From: Candidatus Saccharimonadota bacterium
GTDB lineage: Bacteria; Patescibacteriota; Saccharimonadia; Saccharimonadales; EFPC-124
Direction: 5' to 3'
Length of the DNA stretch: 18,777 nt
Assembly (NCBI GenBank): GCA_016880595.1
Contig: JAEHDC010000039.1
Coordinates: 1 to 18,777 of the forward strand
The notes beneath the pieces are model-generated. The model made no database searches. It saw only the letters and a list, made by a program, of their open reading frames with translations, and was not told where the DNA came from. The translations under genes and the position numbers were made by a program. Of the stretch, positions 1-6,384 are shown piece after piece. Every line of letters begins with the position of its first letter. The first letter of the stretch is position 1.

Positions 1-62
1 TTAACATTGCCCTTAGTGGCATTATTACTAATGCTATTGTCTTTATCTAATTCTAATCCTGA

Positions 63-212
63 TTTTTTCTTGAAGGTCATGGTAAACTTACGTTAGCATT
101 GTTTGGGGTGGGGGGTCAAGGTTGGGAAATTGCGCAAAACTCGTTACGGCAAGAGATTGACTATGCCGCCGTTACGCCCGATAATAATAAGCATTACCAC
201 AAAGGAGCCTAG
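63..212 (+). pseudogene. 3' remnant of an unrecognised gene, possibly frameshifted
   Basis: An open frame runs from about 63 to a TAG at 210-212 and reads like real protein, ending LALFGVGGQGWEIAQNSLRQ and then EIDYAAVTPDNNKHYHKGA. In that frame the bases just upstream (48-62) hold three stops (TAA, TAA, TGA). Another frame is open from base 1 to 93 and meets this one at the T6 run near 63-68, so a one-base slip there could join them. I see no start codon with a ribosome binding site. Its stop lies 3 bases past the kinase Shine-Dalgarno, the usual spacing for adjacent operon genes, which supports it being, or having been, the upstream cistron. I do not recognise the family. Either the gene is frameshifted, or only its decayed tail remains. 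Confidence 0.35.
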
Positions 213-216
213 TATT
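201..216 (+). promoter_or_regulatory. Strong Shine-Dalgarno followed by a putative AUU start
   Basis: AAAGGAG at 201-207 is the best ribosome binding site in this part of the window. Six bases later, in the kinase frame, comes ATT (214-216); no ATG, GTG or TTG lies at a usable distance. The upstream TTG at 103 has no Shine-Dalgarno and would overlap the other coding-like frame for 110 bases. AUU initiation is known for infC and pcnB in E. coli; here it is inferred from spacing alone. Confidence 0.45.
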
Positions 217-1881
217 CCGTACAGCCAACAAATTTCACCGTCATGGCATCATCGCATCTGCGAAATAACTTTGTTTATTTCGTTGATGATTTTTGGCTTT
301 TACGGCTTGGAGCTGTTTGACCTCACAAGCATTGAAGTGCCATCAGTGACGCTTGTTCCTGCTGGCATAACCGTTGTTTACAGCTTTATTATAAATATTT
401 TTGCCAAAGATGAACGGATCAGAATTCACAGCACAATCTGTTATTCCTTGCTTAGCATAACTGTAGCCACGCTAGTCGCTACAACTGGTTGGCTGTATTC
501 ACCATTTGTTGGAATTTGGCTGGCAGCTATAATCTTCTGCGGTTTTTTTGGAAACATTATGCTAATTGCGTTTTTGCTAGGAACAAACTTATGTCTTGCT
601 TATCTTGCCTTTACAAGTCCAAATTATGACATTCTAGCTCAAATATTTGGTGCTAACATAACTTTACTAGGAAGCTATATTATTTGGCGTAAACAAAGCA
701 TGCCAGAAGATAACGCCACTCTGGCCATAGCAGAACCGCAACAAACCATGGCGCACAACGATGCAAAATCCGACATCATCATCAATTCAATTGCCGACGG
801 CGTGATTTTGATTGACGCCAAAGGTATTGTTCGGATGATAAACCCGGCAGCCGAAACTTTGCTTGGCTGGCCAGCGCACGACGCAATTAATTTGGATTAC
901 CGCTCGGTTATAAAGCTTACCAACGAAAACGGGGATGCTGTGCCCGACGATCTTTCGCCAATCCGCCAAGTTGCGCTTTCAAACAAAACAGCCACAAACA
1001 ATAACCTTGTTTTAATCACAAAATCTGGTAAGCGAACGATGGTCTCCACCTTAGTCTCGCCAGTTGGCAGCAGCAGCCAACAAGATGGCGTGATAGTTGT
1101 CTTCCGAGACATCACCAGGGAAAAAGAGCAAGAACGCCAAAAAGCAGAATTTATCAGCACGGCCAGCCACGAAATGCGCACCCCAGTTGCCGCCATAGAA
1201 GGTTACCTCGGCCTAGCGCTAAGTCCACAAACCGCCACCATCGACAACAAAGCCCGTCTCTATCTGCAAAAAGCCCACGAATCCACCCAACATCTTGGTC
1301 GGCTTTTCCAAGATCTGTTAACAGTCTCAAAGGCCGAAGACGCCAGAATCATCCCCAGGCAAAAGCTTGTAAATATCACAACCTTTACTAACGCAATGTG
1401 CGAAGCTTACGCGCCTAAAGCGCAAGAAAAGGGCTTAACTTTGACCTTTATGCCGAGCGAGCATGAAGGCGGCCGCAAAATTTTGCCAATGTTTTTTGCT
1501 AATGTCGATCCCGACCACTTGCAAGAAATTCTTAGCAATCTCATAGACAACGCCATAAAATACACCTTAAAAGGCAACATAGCCGTTGGCGTAACTGGCG
1601 ACGCCGACAATGTAGCTATCTCTGTTGAAGACTCAGGGATTGGCATTCCGCCAGAAGATTTGCCGCACATGTTCCAAAAATTCTATCGCGTTGACAACAG
1701 CGACACGCGCGAAGTTGGCGGCACTGGCCTTGGCCTATATATCTCGCGCCGCTTAACAGAAGGTAACGGCGGCAACATCTCTGTAAGTAGCACGTTTGGC
1801 AGAGGCAGCACCTTCTTTGTGCAATTCCCACGCATCAACAACGCACAAACTGAGCAGCTAAGCACCGGCCAACAGCCCTAG
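214..1881 (+). CDS. Membrane-bound PAS sensor histidine kinase
   Basis: This is the sensor of a two-component pair; it autophosphorylates on His and passes phosphate to the REC protein encoded next. From the ATT start it is 555 residues; residue numbers here use the longer form from TTG 103 (592 aa). The N-terminal third is a multi-pass membrane region (about 53-74, 81-100, 111-130, 134-170 and 180-195). A PAS domain follows at about 223-338, then a HisKA helix with the phosphoacceptor in SHEMRTP (His356). The HATPase_c domain has an N box NLIDNAIKYT (479-488), G1 DSGIGIP (510-516), F box FQKFYR (524-529) and G2 GGTGLGLYI (539-547). All catalytic motifs are intact. The order resembles VicK/PhoR-type kinases. 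The signal is unknown because there is no large extracellular sensor, so sensing is likely within the membrane or by PAS. Confidence 0.93.
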   Translation: MPYSQQISPSWHHRICEITLFISLMIFGFYGLELFDLTSIEVPSVTLVPAGITVVYSFIINIFAKDERIRIHSTICYSLLSITVATLVATTGWLYSPFVGIWLAAIIFCGFFGNIMLIAFLLGTNLCLAYLAFTSPNYDILAQIFGANITLLGSYIIWRKQSMPEDNATLAIAEPQQTMAHNDAKSDIIINSIADGVILIDAKGIVRMINPAAETLLGWPAHDAINLDYRSVIKLTNENGDAVPDDLSPIRQVALSNKTATNNNLVLITKSGKRTMVSTLVSPVGSSSQQDGVIVVFRDITREKEQERQKAEFISTASHEMRTPVAAIEGYLGLALSPQTATIDNKARLYLQKAHESTQHLGRLFQDLLTVSKAEDARIIPRQKLVNITTFTNAMCEAYAPKAQEKGLTLTFMPSEHEGGRKILPMFFANVDPDHLQEILSNLIDNAIKYTLKGNIAVGVTGDADNVAISVEDSGIGIPPEDLPHMFQKFYRVDNSDTREVGGTGLGLYISRRLTEGNGGNISVSSTFGRGSTFFVQFPRINNAQTEQLSTGQQP

Positions 1882-1901
1882 CATTTTTAAACAAGAGCGT
1901 T

Positions 1902-1918
1902 TACAATAAAAATATATG
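1902..1918 (+). promoter_or_regulatory. -10-like element directly before the response regulator ATG
   Basis: TACAAT at 1902-1907 lies 8 bases before the ATG at 1916 and no Shine-Dalgarno is present between. Transcription from it would begin at or one or two bases before the ATG, giving a near-leaderless mRNA. Read-through from the kinase 34 bases upstream remains possible. Confidence 0.35.
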
Positions 1919-2878
1919 ACAAAAATATTGCTAGTTGAAGATGACAAAAGCCTGCGCGAAATCTACGGCGTGCGCTTACTTGCCGAAGGTTACGACATCG
2001 TCTCAGCTGGCGACGGAGAAGAAGCTTTAGCTATGGCCATAAAAGAGCGGCCAGCCATGATTGTTGCCGATGTCATGATGCCGCGGATTAGCGGCTTTGA
2101 CATGCTAGACATCCTGCGCTCTACCACAGAGACAAAAAACATCAAGGTCATTATTATGACCGCGCTCAGCTCCGAAGACCAGCGCCGTCACGGCGAGCAG
2201 CTCGGTGCTGACCGTTATTTAGTAAAATCCCAAGTTGGAATTGAAGACGTTGTGCGCGTAGTGCACGAAGTCCTGGGCGACTTGCCAGCTTCTGCCACCT
2301 CTCAAAAACCAGCTACCGCACCTAATATTGCCGCGCCACCCCAGGCCGCGCGTCCAACAGTTCCGCCCACTATGATGCGCCAGCCGCCAGTATTCTCTCA
2401 GCGTAATATGCAAGTAGATACCATGACGCGACCTGTTGCCAGCGCTACCACGGCTACGCCGCAATTTACACCCGGAAGGCCAATGCCGCCGAGCACAACA
2501 ACTCCAGTAGCACCATCTGTTCGTCAACGGACAATCCAACCAATAAATGACCCAACTAAAAAAATTGACATTCAAGGCTTGCTAGATAAAGAACTAGCGC
2601 GCGAAGCTGGCATTAGTGAAGATGCTCGTCCGTCTATAGCCACAACTCAGCAAGAAAGAACTATTGTAGAAAACCAGCTGCGCACCTCGCCAACCAACCG
2701 ACCTGCTGCACAACCTATTTCCGTTAGTCAACAAACCGTCCAAGCAACTCCGGTTCAGCCACGATCTGCCAGCCAACCAGCTACACGCCCGCCACTTCAT
2801 GCACCACAAAGACCAAACGAGCCAAGCTTTGCGCCGCAACCGGACAATAACACAACTATGCCATCGCTCCAACTGTAA
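1916..2878 (+). CDS. REC-domain response regulator with long disordered Pro/Gln/Thr tail
   Basis: Residues 1-122 form a standard receiver domain: acidic pocket E8-D9-D10, phosphoacceptor Asp52 in VADVMMP, Thr82 and Lys104. It should accept phosphate from the adjacent kinase. The remaining roughly 200 residues have no DNA-binding or enzymatic domain; they are low-complexity and rich in Pro, Gln, Thr, Ala and Arg. One short segment that could fold lies around DIQGLLDKELAREAGISEDA (about 218-237). The protein is therefore not a classical transcription factor; output could be by protein contact through the tail, or the tail could act as a scaffold. It starts 34 bases after the kinase stop and ends 5 bases before the pseudouridine synthase. 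The tail keeps the codon character of the REC part, so I see no sign of frameshift. Confidence 0.9.
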   Translation: MTKILLVEDDKSLREIYGVRLLAEGYDIVSAGDGEEALAMAIKERPAMIVADVMMPRISGFDMLDILRSTTETKNIKVIIMTALSSEDQRRHGEQLGADRYLVKSQVGIEDVVRVVHEVLGDLPASATSQKPATAPNIAAPPQAARPTVPPTMMRQPPVFSQRNMQVDTMTRPVASATTATPQFTPGRPMPPSTTTPVAPSVRQRTIQPINDPTKKIDIQGLLDKELAREAGISEDARPSIATTQQERTIVENQLRTSPTNRPAAQPISVSQQTVQATPVQPRSASQPATRPPLHAPQRPNEPSFAPQPDNNTTMPSLQL

Positions 2879-2883
2879 AATCA

Positions 2884-3570
2884 ATGTCAGACCAACCAAT
2901 CAGAATTAACAAATTTATTGCGCAACAGCTTAGCGTTGGTCGACGTGCGGCCGACGATCTTATTTTGGGCGGCAAAGTTCTGCTAAACGGCGCGCGTGCT
3001 GAGCCTGGCGCCAGAGTTTTTGAAGGCGACGAGGTTAGCGTTAATGGCAAAAAGCTCTCGTCGGCCGCGCCAAAATTCTTATACATTTTGATGGACAAAC
3101 CCGTTGGCTACATTTGCAGCCGTCGTCAACAAGGGGAGACGCCAACAATTTTTAGCATTTTGCCCCAAAAATACCAGCACCTCAAACCGGTCGGCCGGCT
3201 AGATAAAGATTCGTCCGGGCTTTTGCTTTTGACCAACGATGGCAACCTCGCGCACCGCTTAACACACCCAAGTTTTGTTAAAACTAAAATTTATGAGGTG
3301 ACACTAGACAAGCCGCTAGAGCCGCTCCACCATCAAATGATTGTAGACTTTGGCATTAATTTGCCAGATGGCGTTAGTAAACTTCAGCTTCAGCGCCTCA
3401 AAGAAGGGGATGGACATTACTGGCAAGTTACCATGCACGAAGGCCGCAATCGCCAAATCCGCCGCACCTTTGCCGCTTTAGGCTATAAAGTAACTGCACT
3501 ACGTCGCACGCATTTTGGCACATTTGGGCTGCAAGATCTAGGTGGAAAGCAAACGGCAGAAGTTAAATAA
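2884..3570 (+). CDS. rluB: rRNA pseudouridine synthase, RsuA/RluB family
   Basis: This enzyme converts uridine to pseudouridine in rRNA. Its 228 residues begin with an S4 RNA-binding domain (about 5-60, INKFIAQQLSVGRRAADDLI) and continue into the catalytic domain. The signature GRLDKDSSGLLLLTNDG at 104-120 contains the catalytic Asp107. The later motif HEGRNRQIRR also matches the family. RluB acts on 23S rRNA and RsuA on 16S; members of this size cannot be assigned to one from motifs alone, so the symbol is tentative. The ATG lies 5 bases after the response-regulator stop, which suggests cotranscription; there is no clear Shine-Dalgarno. No convincing terminator with a T-run follows. Confidence 0.9.
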   Translation: MSDQPIRINKFIAQQLSVGRRAADDLILGGKVLLNGARAEPGARVFEGDEVSVNGKKLSSAAPKFLYILMDKPVGYICSRRQQGETPTIFSILPQKYQHLKPVGRLDKDSSGLLLLTNDGNLAHRLTHPSFVKTKIYEVTLDKPLEPLHHQMIVDFGINLPDGVSKLQLQRLKEGDGHYWQVTMHEGRNRQIRRTFAALGYKVTALRRTHFGTFGLQDLGGKQTAEVK

Positions 3571-3900
3571 ATAAAAACTTCTTCCCAGACATTCTTGAAG
3601 TCTTTCGTACTAGTACGACGCATTAAACAACTACAAACGTATCGCATAAGAAACTCAAGGAAGACTACGAAGACGACATACGACTTGATACAACAATGAT
3701 GGAGTGCACTCTAAAAAAGGCACCAACGGCAAAATCTGGTTTCCTATTGATGAGCTACAAAGCCAACAACGTTGAATAGATTGATGCGTATTGCAAATTA
3801 TAAGATTTATGGCAATTACCACATTCTTGTCATTGCGCTTTTACAAAGTACAAGCTGAACCCGTTCTCAAGAAAGTGTGGATTTTATTGTACGTGTAATC
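3571..3900. other. Gene-free stretch with a 14-bp palindrome
   Basis: I find no supported gene here. Short open frames exist on both strands but lack starts with ribosome binding sites. One plus frame across roughly 3645-3780 has a coding-like feel (LKEDYEDDIRLD) but no start codon, and may be a decayed gene. A perfect palindrome, TCGTACTAGTACGA, lies at 3605-3618 just after rluB and could be an operator or a weak cruciform. Confidence 0.3.
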
Positions 3901-3912
3901 TTTGGGGACTAT

Positions 3913-3921
3913 TGTTAAAAT
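3913..3921 (+). promoter_or_regulatory. Extended -10 promoter for the structured leader
   Basis: TG-T-TAAAAT (TG at 3913-3914, hexamer 3916-3921) matches the extended -10 consensus, with no good -35 hexamer. Transcription would start near 3928, about 180 bases before the small ORF at 4107. Confidence 0.4.
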
Positions 3922-3951
3922 AGCCTATGGCAATCCCAAAATAAAATAACG

Positions 3952-4083
3952 TTTCTGTCATACATCTAACAGATCGACTCTTTGGCAGAAATGTCACATT
4001 TTGTTTTGGAATGGCTATAGATCTCGCCACTGATGCATCGTGACGAGTCATTCCACACTGGTCGATGAGGTTTTGACCTCGTC
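3952..4083 (+). ncRNA. Three-hairpin structured leader upstream of a basic mini-protein
   Basis: Three consecutive foldbacks can be paired by eye. H1 pairs TTTCTGTC (3952-3959) with GGCAGAAA (3984-3991) and encloses a small ATCT-aac-AGAT hairpin. H2 pairs TGGAATG (4007-4013) with CATTCCA (4049-4055) and CTCGCCA (4023-4029) with TGACGAG (4041-4047). H3 pairs GATGAGGT (4064-4071) with ACCTCGTC (4076-4083) around loop UUUG. In H1 and H3 the non-Watson-Crick position is U-G when read on the plus strand but would be A-C on the minus strand, which favours a plus-strand RNA. It may be a 5' UTR regulator or an independent ncRNA. It matches no riboswitch class that I can recognise. Confidence 0.4.
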
Positions 4084-4106
4084 CCGTTTGAAGGGAATGC
4101 CTAAAA

Positions 4107-4292
4107 ATGGGCAAAGCAAAAAAGAAGAGCTATGACGTCCTGTCGCTGCTCTTCCCGAGCAGCTCTGGATCCTCCTCTTCGTCGTCCGGGTCCTCCGGCC
4201 GAAGGTCAAAGAAGGTCAACGTCCACGGCGATGGCAAGGCCAACCAGAACCGCTCCGGTGGCAAGAGTCGCGGTTCGCGAGGTAGCCGTTAG
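4107..4292 (+). CDS. Small Ser/Gly-rich, Lys/Arg-rich basic protein
   Basis: The predicted product has 61 residues: a basic start (MGKAKKKS), a short hydrophobic stretch VLSLLF, a run of Ser and Gly (about 18-30), then a Lys/Arg/Gly tail ending in repeats of GSR. It is strongly cationic and almost surely disordered, which would fit nucleic-acid or cell-surface binding, though I recognise no family. Its codons are visibly GC-richer than the flanking DNA, which may mean foreign origin or only the demands of Ser/Gly/Arg. A GAAGGG stretch (4090-4095) lies 11 bases before the ATG, a little far for a Shine-Dalgarno. It sits between the three-hairpin leader and a 14-bp hairpin, so it looks like a separate transcription unit. 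Whether the ORF or the RNA is the functional product is open. Confidence 0.5.
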   Translation: MGKAKKKSYDVLSLLFPSSSGSSSSSSGSSGRRSKKVNVHGDGKANQNRSGGKSRGSRGSR

Positions 4293-4311
4293 GCTCTAGC
4301 CCAGTTCAAAG

Positions 4312-4343
4312 TTCACCTGCACGGCTTCGGTCGTGCAGGTGAA
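4312..4343 (+). terminator. 14-bp hairpin with UUCG tetraloop
   Basis: TTCACCTGCACGGC (4312-4325) pairs with GTCGTGCAGGTGAA (4330-4343) around a TTCG loop closed by C-G; the single G-U pair is a wobble on the plus strand. No T-run follows, so it is either an atypical terminator for the 61-residue ORF or an mRNA 3'-end stabiliser. It ends one base before the extended -10 of the next gene. Confidence 0.5.
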
Positions 4344-4344
4344 G

Positions 4345-4353
4345 TGCTACAAT
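4345..4353 (+). promoter_or_regulatory. Extended -10 promoter of the M16-like gene
   Basis: TG-C-TACAAT (4345-4353) is followed about 7 bases later by GGAG (4360-4363), which is 7 bases before the ATG at 4371. The predicted 5' leader is therefore only about 11 bases. Confidence 0.5.
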
Positions 4354-4370
4354 GTCTATGGAGCAAACAT

Positions 4371-5318
4371 ATGAAACGCGTAGTATTAATCAAGACAAGC
4401 CAAGATATCCAAACCGCTCATGCATATGAGCACCTTTATTGCAGGGCTATTCATACTCTTTTTTTAAAGCACAAACTTTTTTATTATCTCGATTACACTT
4501 ATCAGGGAAATGCTTATAATAACGGCTTAGTTAGCATAAGGGTAGATACATACACGCCAGTAGGCGAAAACTTGATTGCTAATATAGCCGATATAGATGT
4601 CCAGTTTGACGAAACAACACTGGGGGCTATTCTTGCGCAGATAGTCGCCGAAGAAAAACATTATATACGAGGCAATCTAGAGCAACTTCATTATAAGCTG
4701 GAGGAGCTGCATGAGGCGCCATGGCATTCGCTTGAAAACGTGATCCAACTAGACACAGCGCAATCGCCGCGATCACGTCAAACTATTTGGTTATCGGAAG
4801 AGGTAGCAAAAACAAAAACCCTTCATTTCAATTTTATTCTAGATGCTGATTTTGCAAAAAATAATCGAAATCTGCTACCACTATTTGAGATTATTGCCAA
4901 CATCCTACTAGACAATCTTGTCCGGAGTTTGTCTGAACAGTATGGTTATTACAGGAGCGACAATTCTTCCACTTATACTCCGCAAGCTAGCAAGGTATCC
5001 CAAAAATTATCTGGATGGGTTCGATTAATCCCATGCTTGACAGATGAACAGAAGAGCTGCAAAGAGATATTAGCCGCCATGTTTGATTTAGACATCATCC
5101 CAAAGATGTGCCATTTTTTTGCGAACAGCACTTACGATAAGGTGTTTGAAGCGCCAGACGAGATTGACATTTTTAAAAAGACTAACATACTTGTTGGAGC
5201 AGAGGGCTGGCGGCAAATAGGTATTGAAGAAAATGTCAAAAAGGTATTAAGTCAAACTTCGTTGAGCATTAGATACGGCAAGGACAAACAGGCACTCCAA
5301 ATATCTGAGCTGCTTTAA
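4371..5318 (+). CDS. M16-like (inverzincin) metallopeptidase candidate, short form
   Basis: This 315-residue protein opens with HAYEH (His17, Glu20, His21), the inverted zinc motif HxxEH of M16 peptidases. A glutamate pair, Glu94-Glu95, lies 73-74 residues after the second His; M16 enzymes place their third zinc ligand roughly 75 residues on. The second half has a segment (FEIIANILLDNLVRSLSEQY, about residues 168-187) laid out like the helix in the M16 C-terminal domain that precedes the Arg/Tyr region. Classical M16 units are over 400 residues, so this is a shortened or divergent member. There is no signal peptide or membrane segment, so it is probably cytosolic. An in-frame upstream ATG at 4344 lies inside the -10 element, so the start at 4371, with its GGAG site, is preferred. 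It is convergent with the next gene, with 4 bases between the stops. Confidence 0.6.
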   Translation: MKRVVLIKTSQDIQTAHAYEHLYCRAIHTLFLKHKLFYYLDYTYQGNAYNNGLVSIRVDTYTPVGENLIANIADIDVQFDETTLGAILAQIVAEEKHYIRGNLEQLHYKLEELHEAPWHSLENVIQLDTAQSPRSRQTIWLSEEVAKTKTLHFNFILDADFAKNNRNLLPLFEIIANILLDNLVRSLSEQYGYYRSDNSSTYTPQASKVSQKLSGWVRLIPCLTDEQKSCKEILAAMFDLDIIPKMCHFFANSTYDKVFEAPDEIDIFKKTNILVGAEGWRQIGIEENVKKVLSQTSLSIRYGKDKQALQISELL

Positions 5319-5322
5319 CAAA

Positions 5323-5550
5323 TTAGAACCCAAATACATTCGAAATCATTTCAAAAAACTCTTTAACCGACATATCTTGCATAAACAAACCGCCAACGAG
5401 CGTCATGAAAACGCCAACAACAGTAAGCTCCAGCCATTGAAATTGTTGATCTTTATATGCCGTGTACGCGCTAAGCGCAGCGATAATTAAGCCTATTGCA
5501 ATCAGTATAACGCCCGCAACTACTTTTATTATTTTCTTTTTCTTTCGCAT
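5323..5550 (-). CDS. Small two-TM membrane protein
   Basis: The product has 75 residues: a strongly basic N-terminus (MRKKKK), a first membrane helix (about 8-30, VVAGVILIAIGLIIAALSAY), a short polar loop, a second helix (about 40-58) and a short amphipathic tail. By the positive-inside rule the N-terminus is cytoplasmic. I do not recognise the family. There is no Shine-Dalgarno; a weak CACAAT lies 6 bases before the ATG on this strand, so it may be leaderless. It faces the M16-like gene end to end. Confidence 0.6.
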   Translation of the reverse strand: MRKKKKIIKVVAGVILIAIGLIIAALSAYTAYKDQQFQWLELTVVGVFMTLVGGLFMQDMSVKEFFEMISNVFGF

Positions 5551-5618
5551 GTACTTATTGTGATAAAAAAGAACATATTTTGCAATTGTTTACAAACTAT
5601 AATTGCAGGCTTACAATA

Positions 5619-5727
5619 CCTGAATCTCAAAACCTTCCTTTCTGTCGCAACGACCCTCGCCACAAAAGTGGTTCAGTCTGCCGAGAAGGCAGATGTTGCG
5701 CTAGAAAGGTGGGTTTTGAGACCCAAG
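5619..5727 (+). repeat. 109-bp foldback (MITE-like) element, copy 1
   Basis: The element starts CCTGAATCTCAAAACC and ends with an imperfect inverse of it. Its arms pair over much of their length (for example CCTTTCT with AGAAAGG and CGCAAC with GTTGCG), and its centre holds two small hairpins, CCAC-aaaa-GTGG and TCTGCC with GGCAGA. Copy 2 lies at 15123-15231 in opposite orientation; aligned by eye the two differ at 7 of 109 positions, all transitions. TTACAAT occurs directly on both sides (5611-5617 and 5728-5734), a possible 7-bp target duplication. Confidence 0.75.
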
Positions 5728-5752
5728 TTACAATTGCTTGACTTTATGTTAT

Positions 5753-5758
5753 TATAAC
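5753..5758 (+). promoter_or_regulatory. -10-like element before the 168-aa ORF
   Basis: TATAAC at 5753-5758 would start transcription about 28 bases before the ATG at 5793. The Shine-Dalgarno AGGAG lies just upstream of that ATG with 8 bases between. Confidence 0.35.
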
Positions 5759-5792
5759 CATTGCAGTTCCTACTACCACAGGAGTTAATGTC

Positions 5793-6299
5793 ATGATAAA
5801 AGTTGAGCGTGTCTGGCCAGAACAGCCAGAACAAGCGCTTGGCACTAACGCTATACTTCTTGAGCCACGCTTTCTGATCACACCAGATAGCGTCACCACA
5901 GCGGACGAGATTCTAGCAAGACTAGCCCATCTGCAGCTGGATACACTCGATAACGGCGATGGAACGATAATCGCAACAGCCAGGGAAGGCTGTGAGCCAA
6001 ATGTTCCAGAGCTTACTGAGGCAATTACCGGATATAGGCCACGCCATATTCAGCTGACTGGGCCGACTAAACGGTCTCCGCATGTGTACATTTGCGTTAC
6101 AAACTTCTGGCCAGTAAGCGGACAAGAAGAGTTGCTGCTCAGATTTGGAGTTGAGATTCACGCTCGCGGCAACGACGACAACGTTCCGCTAAGTAGCGGT
6201 GACTGCGGTTTTGCGCTCACCACCTCAATTGGCGACACATTGCCGCCTCCGTGGCTTATTGCCAAAATCCTAGAAGCTGAGCTTCTCTCGGTAGGGTAA
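5793..6299 (+). CDS. Hypothetical protein, 168 aa
   Basis: This is a soluble-looking protein with no signal peptide or membrane segment. It starts MIKVERVWPEQPEQ and ends KILEAELLSVG. A well-placed AGGAG precedes the ATG and a hairpin terminator follows, so it is a single-gene transcription unit. I recognise no catalytic motif or family. The sequence alternates strand-like and helix-like stretches (ADEILARLAHLQLDTLDN; HVYICVTNFW), which suggests a compact alpha/beta fold. Two cysteines, in REGC and SGDCGF, are not arranged like a metal site. Confidence 0.75.
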   Translation: MIKVERVWPEQPEQALGTNAILLEPRFLITPDSVTTADEILARLAHLQLDTLDNGDGTIIATAREGCEPNVPELTEAITGYRPRHIQLTGPTKRSPHVYICVTNFWPVSGQEELLLRFGVEIHARGNDDNVPLSSGDCGFALTTSIGDTLPPPWLIAKILEAELLSVG

Positions 6300-6306
6300 T
6301 TGTAAC

Positions 6307-6345
6307 GAGGGCGTCGCATCAAACGGCGCCCTCTCAAACCTTTTT
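6307..6345 (+). terminator. Hairpin terminator after the 168-aa gene
   Basis: GAGGGCGTCG (6307-6316) pairs with CGGCGCCCTC (6324-6333) around a 7-base loop; TTTTT follows at 6341-6345. The gap between stem and T-run is longer than ideal. Confidence 0.6.
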
Positions 6346-6365
6346 CACCAAAAAACTTCAATTCA

Positions 6366-6374
6366 TGTTATAAT
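6366..6374 (+). promoter_or_regulatory. Extended -10 promoter of der, near-leaderless
   Basis: TG-T-TATAAT (6366-6374) is a perfect extended -10. The der ATG is 10 bases further on (6385) with no Shine-Dalgarno, so the transcript should have only about 3-4 untranslated bases. Confidence 0.6.
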
Positions 6375-6384
6375 TAATTTAATT

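Noticed and set aside
103..213. Histidine kinase start at TTG 103
   Set aside because: There is no Shine-Dalgarno, it overlaps another coding-like frame, and a strong AAAGGAG lies further downstream.
3884..4114. 76-aa minus-strand ORF across the structured leader
   Set aside because: It has a TTG start without a ribosome binding site and runs through paired hairpins whose wobble pairs favour a plus-strand RNA.
5560..5757. 65-aa plus-strand ORF
   Set aside because: It overlaps nearly all of foldback copy 1, whose twin is non-coding, and has no Shine-Dalgarno or protein-like composition.
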